Assembly: GCA_015680685.1 (NCBI GenBank)
Contig: MNCI01022092.1
Coordinates: 570,212-634,211, forward strand
Length of the DNA stretch: 64,000 nucleotides
DNA from: Gnetum montanum
Taxonomy: Eukaryota; Streptophyta; Gnetopsida; Gnetales; Gnetaceae
Direction of reading: 5' to 3'
Shown: positions 43,787 through 54,799 of the stretch, piece after piece
Layout of the letters: each line of letters opens with the position of its first letter
How positions within the stretch are numbered: position 1 is the stretch's first letter
Position numbers and translations under genes: made by a program
The notes under the pieces: generated by a model
Database searches by the model: none
What the model was told of the DNA's origin: nothing
Seen by the model: the letters and a program-made list of their open reading frames with translations, nothing else

Positions 43787-46700
43787 ATGGGCAAGGGAAA
43801 AGAAGTGGAAGGACAGGGGAGGAAGGGTCCCGAATTGACCTTTGCAGAGGAGACTGAAGCCATGTTGCAGGGCCTGCCCAGGCCAAAGATCTCATCATGG
43901 CCTATGACATCCCACAGGTAGGCTCTAATCCCTGCCTCTGATTATTTCTGTGCTTTTCTTTTTGACGGTAGACAGTCAGAGTGTATACACCGAGCGTAGA
44001 GGGTTTTCGGCGTATACGCTGAGCGTAACCTCATAGCGTGAATTCGGGCTAGCATAGATTGTCAAGGCGTAATTAGTTTTATCAGCGTAAGTGATTTTCC
44101 TGCACTATTATGTCAGCGTAAGCCACGACGTCATGAGTTCTCGATGCGCGAAATTTTACAGCTTGATTTGTTTGTTCTATTAGTGTAAATTTTGTTTACT
44201 GTGTCGGCGTATACGTTGAGGGTTTTTTCGGCGTATATGTTGTGCGTGCGCATTTGTCTTTACATCGTAGTATTGTTTTTCATGTTCCTGGCTTAAACTT
44301 GTTCAGTGTCGACGTAGACTGTTTACACTAAAAGCGAACTTGGGCATATACGCTGAGGGTTTCTTCGGCGTATACGCTGAGCGTAAAACAGTTCATTATT
44401 GGCATATACGCTGAGTTAAGCAGCGTATTACACTAAGTGTAAACAGTTTCGCCGGTGTATACGCTGGTTTATGGGGCATATACGCTTAAACAGTTAGTAA
44501 ATTTTTAGATTTTAAGTGCCGATTCATGATGTAAACTCTCGCTTTTCAAGCTGTTTTGAAGCATGGAGAATTTATCGTGGCGTCTTGATTGCTTGCAGGG
44601 ACAGTAAGCGCTTCCTCCTCATTGTTGAGCTTGTCGGGGTCTTAACATGGGTTGGCCCCGTTGAGGCTGGGGAGGCTCCCCTGGATCTAACTGTGGATAA
44701 CGACGGTGTTTGGTTTAGGGAAGGCGCATGTGAATTTCTAGCCTTCCTGTTAGAGAATTTCGAGGTCGCCATCTGGTCGAACTTTAGCGAAGTTATTGCA
44801 AGGAGCGTGCTTGAGGCAATGTTGCCGGGAGCTGCAGAGGGTGTCATGGTCTTCATAGAAGACGTTGACGAGGGGCCATTTGTTAACGAGGATGGTTCTA
44901 CCCGCGGGCCCAGGTCAACACACCCATTAACGTGCGTATGGACACTATTGCCATGAGGGTTAGATTACCTCAACAAACTCTGTTCATAGCTGCCCGCGCA
45001 CACACATTGTTCTAGAATCCTCCTGGCACAGTGTACCGAGTGGAAAGCTAGGCCTATTTGAGTTTATTATTTTCTTTCGCCGTTTGGTGTTTGTTTCTTG
45101 CTTTGACATTTATTTGTTTATAGATCGAAGACCAACCCAGACGGGACATGCATTGAGGATGAATGACTAGCTCTTGCTCGCACGGCCCTGGAGGCATTCA
45201 TGACGGGCCCCACCCTTCGTGGAACTATTCTGGCTCAAATGAAAGGAGCGATCATCCATTTTCATAAGCAGTTCTCTAGAGCGTTTGTGATGTGCAAAGC
45301 TCGTGGGTGGCTCCATGAAGACTGGTTGGACAACGGGCCAATCTTCCCTCGTGACTTTGGTAGCACATCTAAATCCGCCACTAATGGTAAGTGATAACAA
45401 TTCCTAGATATGTTAGTGGGTTTGTCCAACTGTATGGAGTTACGCTAATATGACCATTTTAAATTGCTCTTACAGTTGATGTACCTTGTGGTGGGGATCC
45501 GGTGACAATTGGACGAACCAAGACTACCTTGTCGATGAAGTTCGGGGGGGTGGTTAAGGCTCAAAAGTGGTTGCGTAGACAAGCCCCACCGTCCATCGTT
45601 CATTGCCTAGATAATGTCAGCCTCATGGAGCTTTTTATGACCCCGAGTCCTAACGTATCCATAGGGGAGATGATTGGGATCGTGGACTCTTTTAATGAGT
45701 CTGTCTCATACTATAGCACCCGGATTAAGGGTGTCAAGGTAGTTTTTCATCTATCGCCCGAGTTCTTTTCAAACTTATTTGGCGTATTGGCAGATGGCTT
45801 AAATGTAGTATTAGACAGGGCTCATAAAGAGCTCTAGACGGTTCATGAGTTGGAGGATTGGCTAGGCATGGCCAAGGGTGCTAAGGGATTCTCGATGTAG
45901 GGGAAAGCAGAACTTGTGGAAGTGAACGAATTGTATCCCCTATTCAGGGCATGGGTATTTCCTAAAACCCTTTCCTAGGTGAAGTGTCTTGGGGTTGAGG
46001 TTGTTCGTGTCATGCAAACTATCTTGGAAACGGGCATGCGATATAACTGGGCACGATTTTTGTTGTCGGGCATGCACAAGGAGATAGTGTGGTTGTGTTC
46101 GAATGTCGAGGCGCAATCCCACTTCACCTTTGCATTCTTCATGGGTTATCTTTGTCGTTTTGCCAAGTTCCTAGTAGTCCATGCAGACAACAAGTTTGTT
46201 CTGCGGGATCGGGGCCAGCTATCCCGCCTGTGGATCAATCACTTGTTTGAGACAGCAAAATCCCAAGATGCACCTGAAGGCATTGATGAATCTGTTTCTA
46301 TTACTACGGGGGGATCATCTAGCGCTTCAATCCACACACGTGATAGTTTGGGATTGGAGCCAGACGACGTACCCTATACTGCTAGAAGGGTAGAACGGGT
46401 CATCAAGGAGACCGTTGGCCAAGCCAAGTCAAAGCTAAAAAGGCGTGAACGCATGACTGAGGAAGTCTCTGATGTGAACCCACCACGCGTGAAGTGCATA
46501 CGCTTCAAGATACCTGGTAAGCAGACCTCACCCGCTTATTGCTTTATCGTTTTCATTTTTTTTATAACTTTTACTTTAATCGCTTACGTGTCATTGATTT
46601 TTTTGGCTTAATTTTAACAACAGTGAGGAAACAAGCTTTAGAGACTATCACCAAGGAGGAGGAGACCAACACGGGGAAGAAGAATGAGGAGGAAAACACG

Positions 46701-47036
46701 GAGAAGAGCTATGGCGGAGGGACGGAGGAGTTAAAGATAAATACCACTGAAACCAAACCATTGGACGATCAGGACACTGTCAACCAAATGTTCAGCAGCT
46801 TCCTTAAGGAAAATCTAGATTTGGGCGACCCCTCAGAGGGTGACAAGGATCATGGTACGTTTTCCTTTTTATTTTGTTTAGAATTTCTTGATCATTTATC
46901 AATCCTATGGTATTTTATTTTTGTGTTTTTGTCTTATTCAGATGAAGGCAGCGAGACCAGGACGGTGCGACTGGACGTACCCATGAAAATGGTTCTCCCT
47001 AAGAGGACCGTGGAGCTGGGATGGCTTCATTGGTAG
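43787..47036 (+). pseudogene. six-exon antisense gene with FCP1/NLI-like (HAD) domain inside the Tat-like element
   Basis: Exons 43787-43917, 44599-44931, 45124-45386, 45476-46516, 46624-46854 and 46942-47036. All five introns are GT-AG and all joins keep reading phase, giving 697 codons. Exon 2 resembles the FCP1/NLI-interacting-factor HAD fold: FLLIVELVGVLTW (usual DLDGVL nucleophile motif without its Asp), WFREGACEFLAFLLENF, then EVAIWSNFSE. It would therefore be a non-catalytic relative. Exons 3-4 (KGVKVVFHLSPEFFSNLFGV, TGMRYNWARFLLSGMHKEIV) are unrecognised; exon 5 is Glu/Lys/Thr-rich. Four in-frame stops (about 45164, 45835, 45898, 45977) break it. It lies where gag C-terminus and protease are expected. 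Captured host gene or lineage-specific accessory ORF are both possible. Confidence 0.7.
43970..44500. repeat. GCGTATACGCTG cluster in intron 1 of the antisense gene
   Basis: About eight units, e.g. ggcgtatacgctgagcgtaa near 44010 and 44368, ggcgtatacgttg near 44205, gtgtatacgctgg near 44456. The core GCGTATACGC is a 10-bp palindrome and is the same unit as in U3 of the LTRs. Confidence 0.85.
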
Positions 47037-47171
47037 AGGCATGTATTGAGAGGGTTCTTTTCTCTCAAAATTTTATGTACGGTTTGTTGGGTTCTGTTGC
47101 GATGATGATTCTTACGCAGTTGCGCGAGATGGTTTATTGTAGTTAGTAGGGGTTACCGGCGATTTGTTTTG

Positions 47172-48998
47172 TTATTGCGCCCCCGCTATCACCGCTATAG
47201 TAGCCTTAGCCTTCTCTTTATCTTTTTTAGTGTGTTGATTTTTAAAGGCTAGGTATGCAGGGTCATGGCTATTTTGGGCCGCTTCTTCTATGTTTTTAAT
47301 TTGTGCAAATGCTTGGTTAAGATTACACACGTTAAGGTAGTATAGCTTGGATTTAAAGAAATCGTTAACGGCCCCTTTTAGAATAGTAAGCAGGTAGGTT
47401 TGGGAGATTGGCTCATGCAGCTCATTGAGAGCGGCGCTCCACCTATGAATAAATTTTTGTACAGGTTCAAGCGGTGCTTGCTTGACCTGTATGAGGTTGT
47501 CCAGTGTGGCCTCGGGTTTCAAGTTGTATTTGAACCTGGTCACGAACTGGTGTAATAAGTCTTCAAAGGAGAAGATGGAATTCCTTGGCAGCGCCCGATA
47601 CCAATCAAGTGCTCTCCCCGCGAGGGACATGGGGAACACTCGAAGAATGGCATGGGGCCATGCCTAGAGTAGCATGCATTCTAACCTAAATGTTATTAAA
47701 TGAGCATTGGGGTCTGTCTCGCCATTGTATTTTGTTAGTGTTGGTAAGGAGACGCCTTTGGGAAAAGTTAAGGGTGGGACAGAAGAGCTGATGGGATCAT
47801 CGTGGTAGAAGTCCACTACCTTCAATTCTCCGTCGGCGGCTGTTTTGAGGCGTTTTACCTCGTCGGTTAATTCTTGCATCAGTTTTTTCATGTCTGCCCA
47901 ATCTTGGGCACTCGATAACATGGCAGCTTGAGGTTGTGGTATATTGTACGGGTTAGACTGTTGGACAATGGGTTGAAAGGTGGAAAGTTGTGCGGTCAGC
48001 GGTTGTGCTTGTGGAAAGTTTACAGTGGGTGGTACTAAGGATGACACGTTATAGGGGAAAGGCTGTTGTTGCTGTGGTCATGGCTGTACCAGGGGAGTGT
48101 TGGCTGGTGGCACTGTGTGGGGTGGCACATGATGGTGGGAGGGTTGGTGTGATGGCACACCCATCGTTGGCCATTGCCCGGCCGCGTTGTACGAAGGGGC
48201 TCCTTGTTGGGTTACGGTGGTCGAGGGGGATGCATGCATTTGAATGTGTAGGATGTAATGAGCAGATGTGGATGCTGGTATCACGTGTGGCATCCCTATC
48301 ACTCGGGGTGGGAATGTCACTCCCACGCTATCGTGAGGGGACGGTGCTTGTGAGGATGAGCTTGCAGCTGCAGCGGGGATGATTGCGAGAGGGAATGTGT
48401 TAGGTTGGGAGTCGCTCGGGGGAGGAATATGCACTAGTGCTGATGTTTCTGGTGGTGGTGCTTGGGCCTAGGTGAACCTAAGGGGTTGGAGGGGCATGAC
48501 CTCCCCTGTGTTTGGATGAAAAATAGGGTTGATATGGTTTTGTGGACTGAGGATGTGATATGAGTCCTCGTGCTCTGATTGGGCAACGAATTCGTCCTCT
48601 TCTTCCAGTTGGGGATCCACCGCAGGCTGATCCAATGAGTGGCTCCTATGTAGGAGGAGCTGTGTAACGAAATCAGAGTACTACTCTGGAACGGGGATTA
48701 CGTCATATGGGGAAGGGATGAACTTGCTTCCCCCTCTGTAAAAGAGTTCGAACTACCTCTTTACTTCCATTTCGGCTCGATCCACAGCCAGGCCGGCCTG
48801 TATCTTAATACATATGAAGTTATACTGGTCCTGGGTTATAATGTTGGAGGCTGGGTTCCTCCCTTATAACCTTAGGGATTGGCGGGGCCCCGCGGTGGGT
48901 TGTACTCCCGGGTGTTGCGTGACAGGCTGTTGGACAGCCATGGTGTCTACAACTTCAGTTACTTGAGCTGTTGCAGCGGTGGTGTTCACAGGGTTCAT
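47172..48998 (-). pseudogene. gag of the Tat-like element
   Basis: The ATG at 48998-48996 (MNPVNTTAATAQ) is in frame with all later pieces, and the frame ends at 47172 (609 codons), with stops e.g. near 48075 and 47662. A Pro/Gln-rich N-terminus (48434-48078) is followed by DWADMKKLMQELTDEVKRLK (coiled coil), PKGVSLPTLTKYNGETDPNA (typical start of the Tat capsid domain) and SLAGRALDWYRALPRNSIFS with QFVTRFKYN (retrotransposon gag core). It stops after KKDKEKAKATIAVIAGAQ; no CCHC knuckle and no protease follow. 135 bp further the antisense gene ends. The protein would form the particle shell. Confidence 0.88.
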
Positions 48999-49059
48999 GA
49001 TGAATCGTTAAGGGTATGACACGTGGTAGAGGAGTGAAATTAGTGTACTTGGTATAGCA

Positions 49060-49540
49060 TAAACTAGGTGACAAAGTGCAGCGTACATGCTTCATGTTCA
49101 GCGTACAACATCAGCATATACAGCGTGGGGGGTGCAACGTATATGCTAGGCAGCGTATACAGCTTCGGGGCGTAGCGTAAAACAAGATATAGCGTAAAAC
49201 AGAGTACAAAATAAAACAAGGCATAGCGTAAAACAGAGTACAGCGTAAAACAAGGCGCAGTGTAAAACAAGGCATAGCATAAAATAGAGTACAACGTAAA
49301 ACAAGGCGCAGCGTAAAACAAGACACAACGTAGAGAATGCAGCGTATGGTTTTCTGGTTAAGTTTTAGCAGGGACAACATAAATACTGAATAGCGTAGAT
49401 GCTGGACAGTTTGCAGGTTGAGTTTTTAGACCAGGCTGCGTAGACGCTGGGAGGGTTTCAGCAAGAAACAACATGTGTTTGGCGGCGTATACACTCAACA
49501 GCGTAAATGCTAGGAAGTTTGCGAGTAAGGGTTTTAGGGG
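49060..49540 (-). other. leader of the Tat-like element
   Basis: Noncoding leader between primer site and gag, dense in agcgtaaa and gcgtatac units, including the 17-bp array at 49174-49326. Confidence 0.7.
49174..49326. repeat. nine tandem 17-bp units
   Basis: agcgtaaaacaaggcat / agcgtaaaacagagtac type units in perfect 17-bp register. Because 17 is not a multiple of three, all three reverse frames read as similar Cys/Leu/Tyr-rich peptides; these are not genes. Confidence 0.93.
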
Positions 49541-49560
49541 CCCTCCTTCTAGTGCCAATT
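49541..49560 (-). promoter_or_regulatory. primer-binding site of the Tat-like element
   Basis: On the minus strand aattggcactagaaggaggg follows the 5' LTR after two bases. Similar to the site of the TRIM-like element; the tRNA is not assigned. Confidence 0.6.
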
Positions 49561-49562
49561 TC

Positions 49563-50674
49563 TGTACCGCCTAAAATCGTTGGTCTCTGGCTAGAAGGAA
49601 ACAAAGACCGTGGGATCGTAGGATGCACACAAAAGACCCTACCTTTGCCTGAGGGTGAGCTGGAATGCACAAAGGTAGAGTACCTTGGGTAGTCCACACG
49701 CAGATCAGACAAGGATTGCACCAAACGTGTAGTAAAGTGCTACACGTTGGGTTATGCGTAAACGGCGTAACGAGCATGAACGAGAGAATAAACAACGTAA
49801 CAGATGTGGAAAGGGCGTAAATGTAAAAAAGCGTAAATAGAAACACATGTAAGAAATTAGCGTAAACTGTAAACAATGGTATTACAGAGTGAAAGTACAG
49901 TGCACCGGTCTAACGCAGTTGTGATGGAACACAAGGCTGACGAAAAGCCCCGGTGGATGTAGGAATGACTCGGCTGGTTTGCACGGTAGGAGGAGCATAG
50001 AGACTGTGTCCACGGCATACAGGGATTTCTAGCGTAAGAGGGTTTTAGCTTTGGTGCACAGCGTAATTTCTCTTGGGTATGCTCTAGGATTTTTGCCAAC
50101 CCTCTGGTGCAAGTGGAAAATCGAGGCTTTTATACCAGTTGTTACACTAGAATCGGGTTAGGAGACATGTGGCGCGTTGACTGGGTGCATACAGTTTACA
50201 AATATACAACATATTACATCTGCTGGGCGTATACGTTGGGTGTATACGCTGCATCAGGTCGGCGTATACGCTGGATGTGTGGGGTGTGTGTGAACTTGGG
50301 TGGAGATGCTATGGATGTTAGGCATATACACTAGGCGTATACATTGATGGTAGCCGACTTGCTTCAATTCTTGCTCTTCAGTGCTATCTTCATGCTGTCT
50401 TTGGAGTTTTTGTCATCGGGCTTATGCTTCTGTTGTACCTGCCGAGCGTACTTGTGAGGCATGTATGCTGGGCGTGTACGCTGGAGAATGCTAGGCGTAT
50501 ACGCTGGTCATGAACTTGGGTGTATACGCTGGCATAGTATACTTAGTGAAAACTAAGTATTTCGATTCCCAAAGTTGCCATGTGTGACACCAAATGTAGC
50601 CATGGTTGTCCGTGGATTCTAGGGACCTGCTTTTTGCTGGAGAAGTACCAAGCTTGAAATTTTATGGTGTTTCA
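49563..50674 (-). repeat. 5' LTR of the Tat-like element
   Basis: 1112 bp, TGAAACACC...GGCGGTACA on the minus strand. TATA box ctggtataaaagcc (50127-50140). GCGTATACGC-type units at 50222-50535, about 80-400 bp upstream of the TATA box. Confidence 0.92.
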
Positions 50675-51472
50675 TGCACGATCCAGTCAAACTCCACAAA
50701 CGAACTAGTTGTGGTATTTAGATGGTTACACGTTGATTGCAATTCACTGTCTTCCCACCTATATTAGTATTTGCTTTGTCACATATGGTTTAGTCCAGAG
50801 TGAGGTGTATGATGTGTTTCCTATCACTATGCTTCTCTTAAGGACAATGGAGAATAACTTTGATTAAGCTAATGAGCAATACGAGAAGAAAATCTAAGTT
50901 AGCCTAAGTGTGATGAGCATCCATCCTTAATTATCCGTACACATCTTGGACTTCATGTACTACTTCTGGGATTACCAAGCACATGTTACTTAAGTACTGG
51001 GATACCAAGTAGTCACACTTAAATGCTCATGATTAAGTCGTACTCATTCTGCATTTAATAATAGGGATAGTAAATGATGGTAAAGAAGTATTAATTAAGA
51101 AAACAATAAATATCAATAGCAATTAAACAATTAAAAGCTAAGTGAATGCTGCAATGATGGAGTAATCTTGATCTTTATTGCCAATCATTTGCATGTCCAA
51201 GTAAGTCACACTCGAATAAAGGTTCTATACAATTACAATCATTACATTGTGGGCATGCACTGGGGAAAGAATTGAAATGTACTAAAAATAAACAAAAAGA
51301 CTCTACACTTACACCTACTGACTACTTCTCCTGGGCGTCCAAATATGTATTTATAGGCTTACATAGGAATCATGATATCGTGTATCCGATATCATTATTT
51401 AGGCCACGATATCGCATACCCGATATCGTGGATTTGATATCGGAGCTTGACAAATCATAGTTCATCACCTTG

Positions 51473-52600
51473 TAAATGACTGACATGTTTGAAAAATATG
51501 GGTTTGGAAATCTTGGTGTTTAAAACTTTTAAACTTTTTGTATGGAAAAAATCTCCAAATATAGGCAGATGGGTATCAATTTCCAACCTTATTGGCAAGT
51601 ATAGCTAACCATGACCATTTGACTTGTGAAACTATACACCTACAAAGTGCCACACAATTTATCATTGTTTCTTTTACAAATCTATAGTCTTTGATAATTA
51701 ATTTTATTTGTACATGGTTTGGCTTCTAGCAACTATGCTTAGGGTTGTAAACATTTCATGTGAATGCTACATCGTATAAAATTAAAAGTCATGTAATATG
51801 CCATAGTCAAAAACATATAAATCATAGCTATATAACTATGTTAAATATTAACCATGCCATGATAAGAAAACCATTACATTTAAAAGTCATCCCATATGCC
51901 ATACTCAAAAACATATAGATCATAGTTATTTGATTGTCTTAAATATTAACCACGCTATAATCAAAAACCATAACATGTTATTGCACCTTGAGACAATTTA
52001 ATTCAAACCTGTATTCCACTTAAGGTAAGATTCCATTCTATTATTTACGCATTTAATTTCATTACATTCCAAGGAAGTAGCCCACATGTAACATTGTTGT
52101 GCAAATCATCAAAGATCCTACAAATATTGGGGGTCTGACACCCATTCAAATCATCCACAAGGTCAAGGCTAAGCATTATGGTTACAACACAATGATAACG
52201 TAATTTCAACCATAACTTTGATGAATTTATCCTTTTTTAATGAATTATATTTTAATTGAGGTTGTTATTCACTTCAAGATACTATTAATGCACAACAACT
52301 ATTTTTCCAATTTACTTATGGAGAAGTTATAAAGGGTATTAAAAAGTTAACATTTGGCAAACCTGTATATTCATATGGTTTATATCAATGATTAAAAAAT
52401 GGGAGAAATTGTCAACTATGCGACTTAGATGATCTGTAAAATGTTTTTAACACATGGTAAGATATTTTAGCAAGTTGGTAAGATAGAACTATGTTTTCAG
52501 GTTGGTGTCAAATTATAGTAAGATTATTTTAAAGTTATTTTCCTTTTTAGTTCCATTGTTTTTTCTAATTGTATATTTGTATTCCTCTTTGGTTTATGCT
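51473..52600. other. AT-rich intergenic stretch
   Basis: Contains a diverged tandem pair around 51770-51960 (catcgtataaaattaaaagt; acatataaatcatagctata; repeated once) and ggggtctgacaccc at 52131-52144, the same string that ends the LINE at 31667-31680. No gene recognised. Confidence 0.5.
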
Positions 52601-53650
52601 ATTAATCACAAGAAATCAGAAAAAATTGGAAAGGTTTGAAACTAGAGTCAAACCCACTCATTATGAAAGTCCAATCCCAGATTAATTGTTGTGTAAAAAA
52701 TCATTGGTTTATATGCAAAATTATTAAAGTGTGTAGGATATGCTATTCACAGAGAAATTCGGCACAAATTAAATTCAACAATGGAGCAAGGATTAAATCA
52801 ACATTGGAAAACTAGTAAAGTTTTGTTATATAAAAAGGGTGATAAAAATAATTTGAACAACTATCAAATGGTAGTTGTGAGTAATATTTTTGCTAAGTTG
52901 TTGGGCACTTTTCTATAAAAGAGAATCAATTCTTGGGCTGAAGGTAACTAGGTCAGGGTAAAATGTCAAGCATGTTTCAAACAAAATTACTATACTATTG
53001 ATCACTTAGTTACTCTTAGACGTTGAATGGAATTTGCAAAAATGCCTAATTAAAAAAATATTTATTTATTTTATTGATTTTGCAAAAACATATGATTCAA
53101 TGATTCATATAAAACTATGGTTGTGCTTGTATAAAATTGGCCTCTTTTCAGATCCGATTACAACTTAAAGATTGTATGAGGAAGTGATTATTGAAATTAC
53201 AAATAGCAATTCAAAGAAAAAATTTACAATTATAGAGAAGAATTCAAGTAAGATTGTCTACTTTGTCCAACTCTCTTTGATATCTTTATTGATGAAATGT
53301 AGAAATGGCTGTGCAATAAGCAAGATAGTCATCCTATCAAAATTAGATCCCAAGTAGTGAATCTTCTTTTATATGTAGATGATGCTACCTTGATCTCCAC
53401 TAAAGTAGAAGGTATGCAAAATATGTTGCAAATTTTAGAAAATTATTATCGTTCATCTAGTTTTCAAGTAAATATAGATAAAACCAAATTGATGATTTGA
53501 GGTACAAGAAATAATTGTTATAACTTCCATTTTAGAGGTACTAATGTACAAATAGTAAATTCTTTTAAATATTTGGGTCTCATTTATATGAAGAATTACA
53601 TGTGGGAAAGTCCAAAGAAAACATAGCAAAATGTTTCAAGGATTTGTATG
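52600..53650 (+). pseudogene. LINE reverse transcriptase remnant
   Basis: Plus-strand non-LTR reverse transcriptase in broken frames: LLYKKGDKNNLNNYQMVVVS (52830-52890), NYYTIDHLVTLR (52990), the catalytic LLLYVDDATLIS (53361-53398), QVNIDKTKLMI (53468) and FKYLGLIY (53568). Domain order is normal; stops and shifts are frequent. The LTR at 53651 cuts it, and its 3' part is not in the window. Whether L1- or RTE-like is not decidable by eye. Confidence 0.75.
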
Positions 53651-54575
53651 TGATAAGTAGTGAGGTACCCCTATGCCCAACCATACAAATAACAAAGCAT
53701 TGACATGCGATCCAGTTGAATTCCGTAGACTTAATTGTTTCTAGTGCACTAGTCCTTTAGGAAGTGAATCTAGCCTTAAGGTCAATTGTTGTCTTCCCAA
53801 TTACACTAGTGATGTTTGTTGGTATGGTTAAGTGTAACTGAGACATTCAATTTTTTTCATTTTTATGTTTTATAGTTAGGTGCTTGAATTGTAGACAAAA
53901 ATGGATTTGATTAACTAATCTAAATTAATTAATTAACTAATCATTTAACTAATCCTAACATAAGTATCCATTCCCACTTTTCATACAGATTCTAAACCCA
54001 TGAATATGCTAGTGGGTGACCAAGCAATAACGCTGCTAGGATTACCAAGCAAATACATGTTACGCTCAAAGCAGTCACACCTATGCATGTAATCTATCTC
54101 ACTTCATTGCCTTATGAACATATTAACTAGGAAATATTTAATAATTAATTAAAACATTTAATAAATAATTAGAAATAGTAAATGCATAAATAAAGTTGCT
54201 AATCCATCCAAAATGCTGCAAAGTTTATTAAAAAGCTCATCTTTATTGCCACACACATTGCCATGCTTAGGTACAACAATGCTCGAATAAAGAACCATAC
54301 ACTCAATGACTCCTGCTATGGGCACTCAAGAGAAAAATTCTAGCTTTCAAATGGAAAAAATGCAAGAGCTTCACTACAACTACAATTTACCTATTACTAT
54401 AAATGTGGTGGCAAGTGCGTATTTACAGCCAAAAATTAAGAAAATTGACACTACATCGATAGGGCCTCATCGACGCATGGTAAGATGCATTGACTTAGCC
54501 TCTTTGACGAGGCCTAGTTGATGAGGTTGCATCAACGAGGCCTCATCAATATAGCCAACTTAACATAACTCATCA
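53651..54575 (-). repeat. 3' LTR of the Athila-like element
   Basis: 925 bp, TGATAAG...CTCATCA; right flank tacccccatgac is the reversed polypurine tract. U3 (54448-54560) carries repeated 'aggcctcatcgacg / gatgaggttgcatcaacgag' units instead of GATATC; the TATA box is decayed (gtatttacagcc near 54418). Confidence 0.85.
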
Positions 54576-54799
54576 TACCCCCATGACTAAATGAAAACTC
54601 GTTCTTGAGTTCTGTTACAAAATTGGGAAGGTATGGGATTATTAACTAACTTTTCTTTACACAAAAAAAACTGGCTAACTTGACAAAAAATATAGTGTAC
54701 AGATCAACACATCACAAAAAATGAAGATGTTCAAGACACAAAATTGAACACCATGATTCAACTCTTAAAAATTGGACAACACATTCTGTGATGGTGTGA

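Larger units (their letters stand above)
36983..50674 (-). mobile_element. Tat-like Ty3/gypsy element carrying an antisense gene
   Basis: 13.7 kb with LTRs 36983-38083 and 49563-50674 and target duplication tgcac (36978-36982, 50675-50679). Minus-strand order: 5' LTR, primer site, leader with 17-bp repeats, gag (48998-47172), a 4-kb segment with a six-exon plus-strand gene (43787-47036), reverse transcriptase, RNase H, a second archaeal-type RNase H, integrase, long 3' untranslated region with 37-bp repeats, polypurine tract, 3' LTR. The dual RNase H places it in the Tat clade (Ogre, Retand and relatives). Gag C-terminus and protease are not visible. All ORFs carry stops. Confidence 0.92.
36927..51467 (-). 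mobile_element. Athila-type solo LTR, interrupted by the Tat-like element
   Basis: Pieces 36927-36982 and 50680-51467 together form one 844-bp LTR (TGATGAG...GTTCATCA) flanked by ccttg on both sides (36922-36926, 51468-51472). The perfect duplication around a single LTR shows an LTR-LTR recombination product. The U3 GATATC cluster is at 51370-51450 and the TATA box at 51349-51356 (minus). The Tat-like element inserted into it later. Confidence 0.9.

Noticed and set aside
44572-44856. 94-codon minus-strand frame opposite exon 2 of the antisense gene
   Set aside because: The plus-strand reading has HAD-like motifs and matching splice phases; the minus frame has neither.
49064-49380. Overlapping Cys/Leu/Tyr-rich minus-strand open frames of 60-89 codons
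   Set aside because: They are the translation of the 17-bp tandem array in three frames; no start context or family.
52131-52144. Transcription terminator-like hairpin ggggtctgacaccc
   Set aside because: Hairpin terminators of this kind do not apply to plant nuclear genes; kept only as a LINE-end observation.
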